From: an uncultured Actinoplanes sp.
GTDB taxonomy: Bacteria > Actinomycetota > Actinomycetes > Mycobacteriales > Micromonosporaceae
Assembly: GCF_934643405.1 (NCBI RefSeq)
Contig: NZ_CAKUCL010000022.1
Location: 1 to 49,698 of the forward strand
Direction: 5' to 3'
Length of the DNA: 49,698 nucleotides
Position numbers and translations under genes: made by a program. The notes under the pieces were generated by a model. It searched no databases, had not been told where the DNA came from, and saw nothing but the letters and a program-made list of their open reading frames with translations. Below are positions 1 through 8,125 of this stretch, piece by piece (position 1 is the stretch's first letter; each line of letters begins with the position of its first letter).

Positions 1-399
1 GCCGAGGGCACTGCTCAGGCATTGCTGGCCGCCGCCTTCGCCCGGCCGCCCGCCGAGCTGGGCCGCTTCGCCCCCGCGGTGAGCGAGGCCGCGGCGGCCG
101 GTGACGCCGTCGCGCTCGGCATCACCTCGGCGGCGGCCGCCAAGCTGCTGCGCGCCTTCGACACGGTCGAGCCGGGAGAGGCGCAGGCGGTGGTCCTGGC
201 CGGATCGGTGCTGCTCTCCCCCGGGCCGGTCGCCCGCGCGGTCCGCGACGGCCTGCTCCACCGAGGGGCCATGCCGCCGCGCGCGGCGGAGGACGGCGCG
301 GCGGGAGCGGCGGCCCTGGCCCTGGCCCGGCTCACCGGCGCCCCGGTGACCCCGGAGGTCCACGCCGAGCTGACCGGTCATGCGCCCCGCCGCGGATAG
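1..399 (+). CDS. BadF/BadG-type N-acetylglucosamine (or MurNAc) kinase, C-terminal part
   Basis: The frame is open from the first base and stops at TAG 397-399, so only about the last 132 residues are present. It reads as the C-terminal half of the BadF/BadG/BcrA/BcrD ATPase fold used by bacterial N-acetylglucosamine kinases: the segment PPAELGRFAPAVSEAAAAGD, a helix-rich stretch, then a VVLAGSVLLSPGPV strand-turn matching the second phosphate/adenosine region, and the closing GAAGAAALAL helix. Family members phosphorylate GlcNAc or MurNAc with ATP in the cytoplasm. Its 3' end overlaps the convergent namZ gene by 22 bases. Next to NamZ, an AmiE-like hydrolase and an NgcEFG importer, a role in recycling imported cell-wall amino sugars is likely. 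Which sugar it uses cannot be judged because the N-terminal half lies outside the window. Confidence 0.72.
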   Translation, partial: AEGTAQALLAAAFARPPAELGRFAPAVSEAAAAGDAVALGITSAAAAKLLRAFDTVEPGEAQAVVLAGSVLLSPGPVARAVRDGLLHRGAMPPRAAEDGAAGAAALALARLTGAPVTPEVHAELTGHAPRRG

Positions 400-1640
400 A
401 GAAGGTATCGCCGGCGGCGCGCGTCGAACGCGGCCAGCTCATCGTGCCAGGCGCCGACGACCTCGTCCGGCGAGGCGCCCGCGTCGATCATCGTGCGCAG
501 CCGCGGCGACCCGGTCAGCAGGTCTATCCAGAAGGGACGCGCGCCGCCGTCGTCGCGCCATGCGAAGGCCGGTTCCTTGCGTGCCTCGACCAGCATGGCC
601 ACCGCCGTGCGGATGGGGTCGAAGGCGACCCGATCAGTGACCTTGACCTCGATGCCGGCACACGCCCGGCCGGCGAACTTGTGGAAGGTCGGCGTGAAGT
701 ATGCCTCGCGGAACTCGACATCCGGCAGGCCGCGCGCGGCCACCCGGTCGCACCAGTGGTAGTCAAAATCCGGGCCGCCGATCAGCTCGAACGGCCGGGT
801 CGTGCCGCGCCCCTCGGACAGCGACGCCACACCCTCGAACATGCCGGTGCCCGGGTAGACGATCGCCGTGTCCGCCGTGGGCATGTTCGGGCTGGGCAGC
901 ACCCACGGCAGGTCGGTGTCGCCGGCCCGCAGGCGCCCGGTCCAGCCCTGACAGGCGATCACCTCCAGCGGGACCGCCCGGCCGGCCTCCGCGGGCAGCA
1001 GCTCGCCGTTGTAGAAGCGGGCCAGTTCGCCCACCGTCATGCCGTGCTGCTGCACGATCTCCTTGCGGCCCACGCCGGACGTGTAGCCGGGGGTCATCAT
1101 CGGCCCGTACGCCGTACCACCGACCGGGTTCGGCCGGTCCAGCACCACATAGCGCAGGCCGAGACGGGCGGCCGCCACCATCGAGTCGTAGAGCGTCCAG
1201 ATGTAGGTGTAGAACCGCGCGCCCACGTCCTGGATGTCGAACACGATCGTGCGCACCCCGGCCGCCTCGAACATGGACGCCCACGTCGCCTGGGTCGCGC
1301 GGTACGCGTCGTACACGGTGAGGCCGGTGCGCGCGTCGATGCCGGTGCCCTCGCTGCCGCCGGCCTGCGCCGACCCGCGGAAGCCGTGCTCGGGACCGAA
1401 GACACCGCCGATCGTCACCCCGTCGGCGTGCATGCGGTCGACCAGGTGGCGGTATCGCCGGTCGACGCCGGTCGGGTTGGAGATCACTCCGATCCGCTCG
1501 CCGCGCAGCGCGTCCCAGCCCGACGCGGCGAGCCGGTCCATGCCGGTGCGCACCGGGACGCGCGGGAGCAGGCCCGGCTTGTGCCCCGCCAGACCGATGG
1601 CCGCCGCCGGGGTCGCCGCGAGGAGCACCCGGCGCTTCAC
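378..1640 (-). CDS. namZ: Exo-beta-N-acetylmuramidase NamZ (DUF1343, GH171)
   Basis: The 420-aa product matches the NamZ/YbbC family, which releases MurNAc from the non-reducing end of peptidoglycan fragments. Family landmarks run in order: GVISNPTGVD (51-60), FGPEHGFRG (81-89), FDIQDVGARFYTY (134-146), DRPNPVGG (168-175) and EGRGTTRPFE (276-285). I chose the GTG at 1640, not the much longer open frame reaching 1967. A GGAG lies six to seven bases upstream, and the protein then begins with a KRR-plus-hydrophobic export signal (residues 2-19, Tat- or Sec-like), as expected for an enzyme acting outside the membrane. It is divergent from the AmiE-like gene and convergent with the sugar kinase. 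In Bacillus subtilis namZ lies with murQ, murR, murP, amiE and nagZ, so the content resembles a MurNAc-recycling locus. Function is a confident family call. Confidence 0.88.
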   Translation of the reverse strand: MKRRVLLAATPAAAIGLAGHKPGLLPRVPVRTGMDRLAASGWDALRGERIGVISNPTGVDRRYRHLVDRMHADGVTIGGVFGPEHGFRGSAQAGGSEGTGIDARTGLTVYDAYRATQATWASMFEAAGVRTIVFDIQDVGARFYTYIWTLYDSMVAAARLGLRYVVLDRPNPVGGTAYGPMMTPGYTSGVGRKEIVQQHGMTVGELARFYNGELLPAEAGRAVPLEVIACQGWTGRLRAGDTDLPWVLPSPNMPTADTAIVYPGTGMFEGVASLSEGRGTTRPFELIGGPDFDYHWCDRVAARGLPDVEFREAYFTPTFHKFAGRACAGIEVKVTDRVAFDPIRTAVAMLVEARKEPAFAWRDDGGARPFWIDLLTGSPRLRTMIDAGASPDEVVGAWHDELAAFDARRRRYLLYPRRGA

Positions 1641-1836
1641 CGGACACTCCCGGGCAGCCGTTTCGTGACAAGCGCCGGCGCGCTGGCCCCCCGAACGGTC
1701 AGCGAGTCGGCGACGGGACGCGTTCGCATGGTGCCTGAACGTACGCGGGTCGCCGGTTTCTGGCAATAACCTTCGGACCCCTTGAAAGTCATGAAGGAAA
1801 CCTCCATCCTCGAAACCCAGACATGGAAGGGCGTTG
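1641..1836. promoter_or_regulatory. Divergent promoter region between namZ and the AmiE-like gene
   Basis: This 196-base gap must hold the outward promoters of namZ and of the serine hydrolase/ngcEFG genes. A TTGAAA hexamer sits near 1780. An imperfect dyad with CCTT and AAGG arms spans about 1778-1795, followed by AAGGAAACCTCC. These could be part of an operator for a MurR/RpiR- or ROK-type sugar regulator, but no regulator gene is in view and the dyad is weak. The Shine-Dalgarno of the right-hand gene (GGAAGG, 1825-1830) closes the region. The region is certain to separate divergent genes; the individual motifs are suggestions. Confidence 0.4.
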
Positions 1837-3504
1837 ATGATGTTGGAGTGGGTGATGGCACTGATCATGACCTTCTCCGTGCCCGCGATCACCCCGGGCG
1901 ATCTGGAGTTCCGGCACGACGTCCTGCGTCCGGGCACGGCCTGGCAGGCCGGACTGCTGCCCGGCAAGGTCGCCGAGATGCGCGGGGTCGCGGAGTCCTA
2001 TCTGGTGCCGACCGCCGACCACCCGGACCACCCGGCGTATGCGGGGGCGGTCGTCCTCGCCGCGCGCAACGGCATCGTGGTGAGCCGGTTCGCCGTCGGC
2101 GACGCAGTCCGGTACGCGTCGCCCACCGAGGAACTCCCACCCGGCCGGCGCATCCCGGCCCGGGTCGGCACCATCTACGACCTCGCCTCCATCTCGAAGC
2201 TGTTCACCACGATCGTGCTGCTGCAACAGGTCGATGCCGGCAGGCTCGACCTGGACGCGCCGGTCGCGACGTACGTCCCCGAGTTCGCGGCCGGCGGCAA
2301 GGCCGCGATCACCGCGCGGCACCTGCTCACGCACACCTCGGGACTGCCCGCCTTCCTGCCGTTCTGGAGCAGCGAGCCCACCCCGCAGACGCGGCTGGCC
2401 GCGGCGCTGGCCACCCCGGTCGTGGCGGGGACGACGCCGGGCGCGCAGTACGTCTACTCCGACATCGGCCTGATCGCGCTCGGCGTGCTGGTCGAGCGGC
2501 TCACCGGGAAGGGGCTGGCCCAGGCGGTCCACGACGGGATCACCGGGCCGCTCGCGATGCGCGACACCGGGTACAACCCCGCACCGGAGACGAGGGACCG
2601 GATCGCGGCCACCGAGTACGAGGGATACGCGGGCCGGGGCCTGGTCTGGGGCGAGGTGCACGACGAGAACGCCTGGGCCCTGGGCGGCGCCGCCGGGCAC
2701 GCGGGTGTCTTCTCGACGGCGGACGACCTGGCCGTGCTCTGCCAGACGCTGCTGAACGGCGGCACCTACCGAGGCGCGCGCATCCTGTCGGCCGCCATGG
2801 TCCGCCAGGCGCTGGTGAACCACAACGCGGCCCTGGAGGACCGCTTCCCGGACAGCGACCGTGGTCTCGGCTTCGAGCTGGGCAAGCACTCCTACATGGA
2901 CGCCATGGCGTCGCCGGTCACCTTCGGGCACACCGGCTTCACCGGGACGTCCGTGGTGATCGACCCGATCGCGCACTCGTTCCTGGTCGTGCTCAGCAAC
3001 CGTGTCCACCCCGACCGGAACTGGGGCACGAACACCGTCGCGAGGCGCGCGCTCGCCCGCACGTTCGCCGACGCGCTGCCGGTCGGCCGGGGCTGGCGCG
3101 CCGACCGGCGGGACGGCTCGACCGTGACGCTGACCGCCGCGCTGCCGCGGCCCGCGCTCTCCGGGGCGACGGCTTCCTTCCCGCTCTGGTACGACACCGA
3201 GCCGCGCTACGACACGCTGCACGCCGACACCTCGATCGACGGCGGCGTCACCTGGCGCCCGTTGCCGATGAGCCTGCGCGCCGGCCGGGACGCGTTCACC
3301 AGCGACGGCAGTCTCACCGGCTACGGCGGCCGGCACTGGTGGCGGGTCACCGCCGTGGTCCCGCCCGGCACCACCCACCTGCGCTGGCGGTACACGACCG
3401 ACGCCAGTGCCCAGGGACGCGGCGTCTATCTCGGCCGCGTCCGTGTCACCGGCTCCGGCACGCCGGCCATCACCACCGACGGCTGGACCCTCTCGAATTC
3501 ATGA
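1837..3504 (+). CDS. AmiE/YbbE-like serine hydrolase (class C beta-lactamase fold)
   Basis: A roughly 555-aa protein of the penicillin-binding, beta-lactamase-like family. The catalytic SISK tetrad (SxxK) is near residue 118, a YSD triad near 207 and an HTG near 365 replacing the KTG box. Between them are an HTSGLP turn and a GHAGVFSTADDLA segment typical of the YbbE/AmiE branch, whose Bacillus member sits beside nagZ and namZ and trims the peptide from muropeptides. After about residue 410 comes an extra beta-rich module of about 140 residues (SFPLWYDTEPRYDT, WRPLPMSLRAG) not needed for catalysis, possibly for wall or sugar binding. Several starts are possible (TTG 1834, ATG 1837, 1840, 1855); GGAAGG at 1825-1830 favours 1837. 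No clear signal peptide precedes the domain. It ends 20 bases before ngcE, so it probably heads that operon. Confidence 0.75.
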   Translation: MMLEWVMALIMTFSVPAITPGDLEFRHDVLRPGTAWQAGLLPGKVAEMRGVAESYLVPTADHPDHPAYAGAVVLAARNGIVVSRFAVGDAVRYASPTEELPPGRRIPARVGTIYDLASISKLFTTIVLLQQVDAGRLDLDAPVATYVPEFAAGGKAAITARHLLTHTSGLPAFLPFWSSEPTPQTRLAAALATPVVAGTTPGAQYVYSDIGLIALGVLVERLTGKGLAQAVHDGITGPLAMRDTGYNPAPETRDRIAATEYEGYAGRGLVWGEVHDENAWALGGAAGHAGVFSTADDLAVLCQTLLNGGTYRGARILSAAMVRQALVNHNAALEDRFPDSDRGLGFELGKHSYMDAMASPVTFGHTGFTGTSVVIDPIAHSFLVVLSNRVHPDRNWGTNTVARRALARTFADALPVGRGWRADRRDGSTVTLTAALPRPALSGATASFPLWYDTEPRYDTLHADTSIDGGVTWRPLPMSLRAGRDAFTSDGSLTGYGGRHWWRVTAVVPPGTTHLRWRYTTDASAQGRGVYLGRVRVTGSGTPAITTDGWTLSNS

Positions 3505-3524
3505 CCCATACGCGGAGGCAAGAC

Positions 3525-4934
3525 ATGGCACATGCGATCAGCCGGCGCGGACTGCTTCAGGGCGCCGCGGCGGTCGGCGCCGCGGTCGGCACGGGTGCGC
3601 TCAGCGGATGCGCGACCGGCGGCGGCAGCGGCGACGAGAGCGCCAAGGGCGACACCAGTGCCGCCAACCCGCTGGGCGTGAAACAGGACGCGCCGCTGGA
3701 GGTGGTGATCTTCAACGGCGGCTTCGGCGAGGACTACGCCAAGGCGCACGAGGCGATGTACGCCGAACGGCACCCCAAGGCGCAGATCAAGCACTCGGCC
3801 ACCCAGCAGATCGCCGAGACGTTGCAGCCCCGGTTCGTGGCCGGTGACCCGCCGGACGTCATCGACAACTCCGGCAGCAGCCAGATCGACTTCAACGGGC
3901 TGGTGTCGCAGGGCGCGCTGACCGATCTGAGCGACCTGCTGAACGCGCCGAGCCTGGACGTGCCGGGCAAGACCGTCAGGGAGACGCTGCTGCCGGGCAT
4001 CGTGGACGTCGGCTCGTACGACGGGAAGGTGCTGGTGCTCAACTACGCCTACTCGGCGTACGGCATCTGGTATTCGCAGAAGCTCTTCGAGGCCCGCGGC
4101 TGGGAGTACCCGAAGACCTGGGACGCGATGATCGCCCTCTGCAGGCAGATCAAGGCGAGCGGCATCTCCCCCTGGACCTACCAGGGCAAGCACTCCCGGT
4201 ACATGAGCTGGCCGATCCTGGCCGCGGCCGCGAAGCTGGGCGGCGTCGAGGTGCTCAAGGCGATCGACAACCTGGAACCGAACGCGTGGAAGCACGATGC
4301 GGTGCGGACCGCCGCCGACGCGTACTACCAGCTCGTGGCGGACAAGTTCCTGCAGCCGGGGGCCGCCGGCATGGATCACATCCAGTCGCAGACCGAGTGG
4401 TGCCGGGGCAAGGCGGCGTTCATCTCCTGCGGGTCGTGGCTGGAGAACGAGCAGAAGGCGGTCACACCGCCGGACTTCCGGATGACGGTCGCTCCCACCC
4501 CGAGCCTCACCACCGGTGACAAGCTGCCGTTCGAGGCGTTCCGCGGCACCGGCAGCGAGCCGTTCATCGTGCCGGCCAAGGCGAAGAACGTTCGCGGCGG
4601 CCTGGAATACCTGCGGGTGATGCTCTCCAAGAGGGGCGCGGCCGACTTCACCCGCAAGGTCGCGAGCCTCACCGCGGTGGCCGGCGCGAGCGACGGCATC
4701 GAGCTGCCGCCCGGGCTCACCTCGGTCACCAAGATGATCGACGCGGCCGGGCAGAACACGTTCAACTGGCTCTACAACTCGTTCTATCGCAAGCTCGAAC
4801 GCACACTGGTGGACGCGGCCTGCGCCGACATGTTCGCCGGTCGCATCAACGCGGCCCAGTGGGTCGACAAGTGCCAGCAGGCCGCCGACTCGATCGCGAA
4901 GGACTCGTCGATCAAGAAGTACAAGCGGGTCTGA
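3525..4934 (+). CDS. ngcE: NgcE-type amino-sugar-binding lipoprotein of an ABC importer
   Basis: A 469-aa extracytoplasmic solute-binding protein. The N-terminus carries a twin-arginine signal (SRRGLLQ) ending in a lipobox with the acylated Cys at residue 29, then a Gly/Ser linker. The mature part follows the NgcE (N-acetylglucosamine/diacetylchitobiose) pattern from memory: a LEVVIFNGGFGEDYAKAHE start, QPRFVAGDPPDVIDNSG, NYAYSAYGIWYSQKLFE, HIQSQTEWCRGKAAFISCGS and GSEPFIVPAKAKNV. I chose ATG 3525 because GGAGG (3514-3518) is ideally spaced; an in-frame ATG at 3501 lacks one. It is followed by ngcF after two bases and ngcG directly after that. Beside namZ and an AmiE-like hydrolase the ligand may be GlcNAc, MurNAc or GlcNAc-MurNAc rather than chitobiose; this is inference. 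The energising ATPase is not in the window, as usual for MsiK-powered importers. Confidence 0.82.
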   Translation: MAHAISRRGLLQGAAAVGAAVGTGALSGCATGGGSGDESAKGDTSAANPLGVKQDAPLEVVIFNGGFGEDYAKAHEAMYAERHPKAQIKHSATQQIAETLQPRFVAGDPPDVIDNSGSSQIDFNGLVSQGALTDLSDLLNAPSLDVPGKTVRETLLPGIVDVGSYDGKVLVLNYAYSAYGIWYSQKLFEARGWEYPKTWDAMIALCRQIKASGISPWTYQGKHSRYMSWPILAAAAKLGGVEVLKAIDNLEPNAWKHDAVRTAADAYYQLVADKFLQPGAAGMDHIQSQTEWCRGKAAFISCGSWLENEQKAVTPPDFRMTVAPTPSLTTGDKLPFEAFRGTGSEPFIVPAKAKNVRGGLEYLRVMLSKRGAADFTRKVASLTAVAGASDGIELPPGLTSVTKMIDAAGQNTFNWLYNSFYRKLERTLVDAACADMFAGRINAAQWVDKCQQAADSIAKDSSIKKYKRV

Positions 4935-4936
4935 CG

Positions 4937-5842
4937 GTGCGCGGCAAGCGGTTGTTCATCGCCGCCTTCCTGATCCCGCCGCTGCTGCTGTACGGCATCT
5001 TCGTGGTGTCGCCGTACGCGCAGGCGTTCCAGATCTCCGGCACCGACTGGGGCGGGCTCACCCCCGACTTCGAGTACGTCGGCCTGGACAACTTCCGGCG
5101 GCTGCTCGGCGACGGATACTTCTGGAACGCGTTGCGGCACAACGGTCTGCTGCTGGTCCTGCTGCCGGTGGCGACGATCCTGCTCGGCCTGTTCTTCGCC
5201 TCGATGATCAGTGTCGGGGGCCGTCGCGACCGGGTGGGGGTGCACGGCGTACGGGGAGCTGGCTTCTATCGTGTCGTGTACTTCTTCCCGCAGGTGCTCT
5301 CGGTGGCGATCATCGGGGTGCTGTGGAAGGAGATGTACGCGCCGAACAGCGGCCTGATCAACGGCGCGCTCCGCGGGATCGGGCTGGACGGGCTGGCCAG
5401 GCCGTGGCTGGGCGATCCGCGGTTCTCGTTCTGGTGCATCGCGATGGTGCTGCTGTGGAGCAACGTCGGCTTCTACGTGGTGCTGTTCAGCGCGGCCATG
5501 CAGTCGATTCCGCGGGACATCTACGAGGCGGCGCTGCTCGACGGCGCCGGGCGGGCCGTCACCCTGTTCCGGGTGACCGTGCCGCTGATCTGGGACACCA
5601 TCCAGGTCGCCTGGGTGTACCTGGCCATCATCGCGATCGACGGCTTCGCGGTGACGCAGATCGTCACCGACGGCGGTCCCGGCTTCTCCTCCGACGTGGT
5701 GGGGCTACGGCTCTACAAGACGGCGTTCACCGACGCGCAGTTCGGTTACGCGTCGGCGATCGGAGTGGCGATGTTCTTCCTCACGCTGTCGGTGGCCGCG
5801 GTCTTCCTCCGGGTGACCCGGCGTGAGCGGGTGGAGCTGTAG
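4937..5842 (+). CDS. ngcF: NgcF-type sugar ABC transporter permease
   Basis: A 301-aa MalF-like inner-membrane permease with about six transmembrane helices: the first is IAAFLIPPLLLYGIFVVS, others lie around LLLVLLPVATILLGLFFAS, VYFFPQVLSVAIIGVLW and the C-terminal ASAIGVAMFFLTLSVAAVF. The cytoplasmic EAA loop that docks the ATPase reads EAALLDGAGRAVTLFRVTVP. The open frame extends upstream inside ngcE; I used the GTG at 4937, two bases after the ngcE stop, because the protein then starts MRGKRLF straight into helix 1 as in other members. No Shine-Dalgarno of its own is obvious, consistent with translational coupling. The stop TAG abuts the ngcG ATG with no gap. It forms the translocation pore with NgcG. 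Confidence 0.82.
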   Translation: MRGKRLFIAAFLIPPLLLYGIFVVSPYAQAFQISGTDWGGLTPDFEYVGLDNFRRLLGDGYFWNALRHNGLLLVLLPVATILLGLFFASMISVGGRRDRVGVHGVRGAGFYRVVYFFPQVLSVAIIGVLWKEMYAPNSGLINGALRGIGLDGLARPWLGDPRFSFWCIAMVLLWSNVGFYVVLFSAAMQSIPRDIYEAALLDGAGRAVTLFRVTVPLIWDTIQVAWVYLAIIAIDGFAVTQIVTDGGPGFSSDVVGLRLYKTAFTDAQFGYASAIGVAMFFLTLSVAAVFLRVTRRERVEL

Positions 5843-6733
5843 ATGGCGGTGATGACCACGACCCGGCGCACCGAGACCACGGTGACCGCCGCGGAGCCAC
5901 GCTCGGGCCGCAGCCCGGTGCTGTCCCACGCGTTCCTGATCGGCTGGGCGCTGCTGACCACGCTGCCGCTGGCCTGGGCGGTGCTGAGCTCGTTCAAGAG
6001 CGACACCGAGATCCTCACCGACCCGTGGGGGCTGCCGTCCTCGCTGCGCTTCGAGAACTGGGCCCGCGCCTGGGGTGAGGCCCACATCGGACGGTACTTC
6101 CTGAACAGCGCGATCGTCGTCACCGGCGCGCTGGTGCTGACCATGCTGTTCGGCTCGATGGCCGCGTACGTGCTGGCCCGTTATCAGTTCCGCGGCCGGC
6201 GCATCGTCTACTTCGCCTTCGTCGGCGGCATGATGTTCCCGGTCTTCCTCGCGCTGGTGCCGCTGTTCTTCGTGGTGCGCAATCTCGGCCTGCTCGGCAC
6301 GCTGGGCGGCCTCATCTTCGTGTACGCGGCGTACTCGCTGCCGTTCACGGTCTTCTTCCTGACCGCGTTCTTCCGCACCCTGCCCACCTCGGTCGCGGAG
6401 GCCGCCATGGTGGACGGGTGCGGCCATTTCCGGCTGTTCTTCCGGGTGATGCTGCCGATGGCCCGGCCGGGTCTGGTCAGCGTCGGGATCTTCAACTTCC
6501 TGTTCCAGTGGAACCAGTACGTGCTGCCGATCGTGCTCATGCAGGGCGAGGGCGCCGAGCGGAAATGGGTGCTGGCCCAGGGATTGACCGCGCTGGCGGT
6601 GAACGAGGGCTATCGCGGCGACTTCTCCGGCCTGTTCGCCGGCATGACGATCGCGATGCTGCCCGTGCTGATCGGATACCTGGCGTTCCATCGGCAGGTG
6701 CAGAGCGGGCTCGCGGCGGGTCAGATGCGCTGA
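5843..6733 (+). CDS. ngcG: NgcG-type sugar ABC transporter permease
   Basis: A 296-aa MalG-like permease with a short cytoplasmic N-terminus and six predicted helices. The EAA loop is EAAMVDGCGHFRLFFRVMLP around residue 190, followed by the NFLFQWNQYVLPIVLM segment typical of the MalG group. Translation probably starts at ATG 5843, immediately after the ngcF stop; ATG 5852 is an alternative. It completes the NgcE-F-G importer. Its 3' end overlaps the convergent MocR gene by 13 bases, so no terminator hairpin separates them and the transcripts must interfere or end inside each other's genes. Confidence 0.82.
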   Translation: MAVMTTTRRTETTVTAAEPRSGRSPVLSHAFLIGWALLTTLPLAWAVLSSFKSDTEILTDPWGLPSSLRFENWARAWGEAHIGRYFLNSAIVVTGALVLTMLFGSMAAYVLARYQFRGRRIVYFAFVGGMMFPVFLALVPLFFVVRNLGLLGTLGGLIFVYAAYSLPFTVFFLTAFFRTLPTSVAEAAMVDGCGHFRLFFRVMLPMARPGLVSVGIFNFLFQWNQYVLPIVLMQGEGAERKWVLAQGLTALAVNEGYRGDFSGLFAGMTIAMLPVLIGYLAFHRQVQSGLAAGQMR

Positions 6734-8079
6734 CCGTCGATCGCCCGGCCCAGCACCCCCGCCGCACGCGGGAAGGCCGCCGGGTCCGGGCCGGAATAGG
6801 TGAGGCGCACGTACGGGCCGGACGGCTCGGACGGGAACCACATCGTCCCGCCCGCGACCAGCACGCCCTCGTCCTCGCACGCCCGGACCACCCGGTCGAC
6901 GTCGGTGCCGTCCGGCAGCCGCAGCCACAGGTGCAGACCGCCGGCCGGGACCGCGGTCACCTCCGCGGCGGGGGCGTGCCGGCGCAGACTGTCGAGCATC
7001 AGGTCGCGGCGGGCCCGCAGTTCGCGGCGCAGCGAACGCAGGTGGCTCTGCCAGGCCGGCTGGGTGACGACGTCCAGCGCGGCCGACTGCAGGACGCCGC
7101 TGACGTAGAGGGACTCCACGGTGCGGTCGGCCAGGATGCGGTCGCGGATCGGGCCGCGGGCGATCACCGCGGCGACGCGCAGCGCGGGCGACACACTCTT
7201 GGTGAGCGACCGCAGGTAGACGACGTGGCCGGTGTCGTCGCGGGCGGCGATCGGGCTGACCTCCGCGTCGATGCCGAAGTCGTGCGCCCAGTCGTCCTCG
7301 ATCAGGAAGGCGCCGTGGTCCCGGGCGATCGCCAGGGTGCGGCCGGCGTCCCAGCGCGCGCCGGTCGGGTTGGCGAAGTGCGGCTGCGCGTAGAAGGCGC
7401 GGGCCCCGGTCTCGGCGAACGCCCGGGCCACCTCGCCGGGGTCGGGACCGCCGGGACCCGAGGCCACCGGGACCAGGTGGGCGCCGGCCCGGCGGGCGGC
7501 GAGGATGGCACCCCAGTAGGTGGGCGACTCGATCAGCAGCGGACGGCTGCGCAGCGCGCGGAAGATCGAGATCAGGCCGCTCTGACTGCCCGGGGTGATG
7601 ACCACGTCGGCGGCGGTGGCGGTGCCGAGTTGTGCGGCGAACCAGGCCTGAAGCTCCGGGTGGCCGGCCGGCGGCGTACGGGAGATGTCGCCTCTGGAGG
7701 CCCGGGCCAGGGCCGCCCGGACGAGACGCTCGGGCAGCAGCGTGCGATCCGGGTATCCCGAGTGGAGCGCGACGACGTCGTTCGGCACCATCCGGAGCGT
7801 GCCGTCCACCGGTGCGTCCATCGGCCCGAGCGCGGCGATCTGCCAGCCGTGATCGCTGGGCCGCTTCGCGCGCGTGGCCGGGGCGAAGGTGCCGACGCCG
7901 GGGCGCGCCTCGATCAGCCCCTGGCCGGCCAGCGCGCGAAGCGCCTTCTGCACGGTGACCGGGCTGGCGTTGTGCGCCGCCACCAACTGCCTCGTGGTGG
8001 GCAGCCGAGCGCCCGGGGCCGCCGTGGCCAGCCACTCCGTGATCGCTTGGACGATCCGCGCACTGCTATCGTCTGACAT
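6721..8079 (-). CDS. MocR/PdxR-type regulator (GntR wHTH fused to class I aminotransferase)
   Basis: A 452-aa fusion. Residues about 5-70 are a GntR winged helix (LPTTRQLVAAHNASPVTVQKALRALAGQGLIEARPGVGTF). Residues about 100-450 are a fold-type I aminotransferase with HFANPTG (Asn237), an EDDW aspartate near 262 and the PLP lysine K294 in SLTKSVSPALR. MocR proteins use PLP or an amino-compound aldimine as signal; most do not catalyse transamination. The start is ATG 8079, where the helix begins directly; longer open sequence to 8361 is a shadow of the transporter gene. It is divergent from an EamA exporter, whose own ATG overlaps this one within a single CATG. The likely job is control of that exporter in response to an amino acid or vitamin B6 compound. 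Confidence 0.85.
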   Translation of the reverse strand: MSDDSSARIVQAITEWLATAAPGARLPTTRQLVAAHNASPVTVQKALRALAGQGLIEARPGVGTFAPATRAKRPSDHGWQIAALGPMDAPVDGTLRMVPNDVVALHSGYPDRTLLPERLVRAALARASRGDISRTPPAGHPELQAWFAAQLGTATAADVVITPGSQSGLISIFRALRSRPLLIESPTYWGAILAARRAGAHLVPVASGPGGPDPGEVARAFAETGARAFYAQPHFANPTGARWDAGRTLAIARDHGAFLIEDDWAHDFGIDAEVSPIAARDDTGHVVYLRSLTKSVSPALRVAAVIARGPIRDRILADRTVESLYVSGVLQSAALDVVTQPAWQSHLRSLRRELRARRDLMLDSLRRHAPAAEVTAVPAGGLHLWLRLPDGTDVDRVVRACEDEGVLVAGGTMWFPSEPSGPYVRLTYSGPDPAAFPRAAGVLGRAIDGQRI

Positions 8080-8125
8080 GAAGCAAGAGAGTAGCGCTAT
8101 CGCCGACTCCCGCACCGCGCTATCC
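8047..8125. promoter_or_regulatory. Back-to-back leaderless promoters and possible MocR operator
   Basis: The regulator and exporter start codons lie in one CATG at 8077-8080, so neither gene has room for a Shine-Dalgarno outside the other. Ahead of the exporter ATG is TATCGT (8067-8072), a TANNNT -10 box five bases away. On the other strand TACTCT lies eight bases before the regulator ATG. Both spacings put transcription starts at or next to the ATGs, so both messages may be leaderless. GCTATC occurs three times in the same orientation (8065, 8096, 8119), and a TAGCGCTA palindrome lies at 8092-8099; MocR proteins commonly bind direct repeats. Promoter strength and binding are not shown by sequence alone. 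Confidence 0.5.

Noticed and set aside
444..1769. Long plus-strand frame opposite namZ
   Set aside because: The product is Arg/His/Val-rich without fold-like pattern; it mirrors the GC-biased codons of namZ.
1782..4934. A single open frame of 1050 codons spanning the serine hydrolase and ngcE
   Set aside because: Its first part is Arg/Pro-rich antisense-like shadow sequence; only the last 469 codons are the real ngcE, and the serine hydrolase is in another frame.
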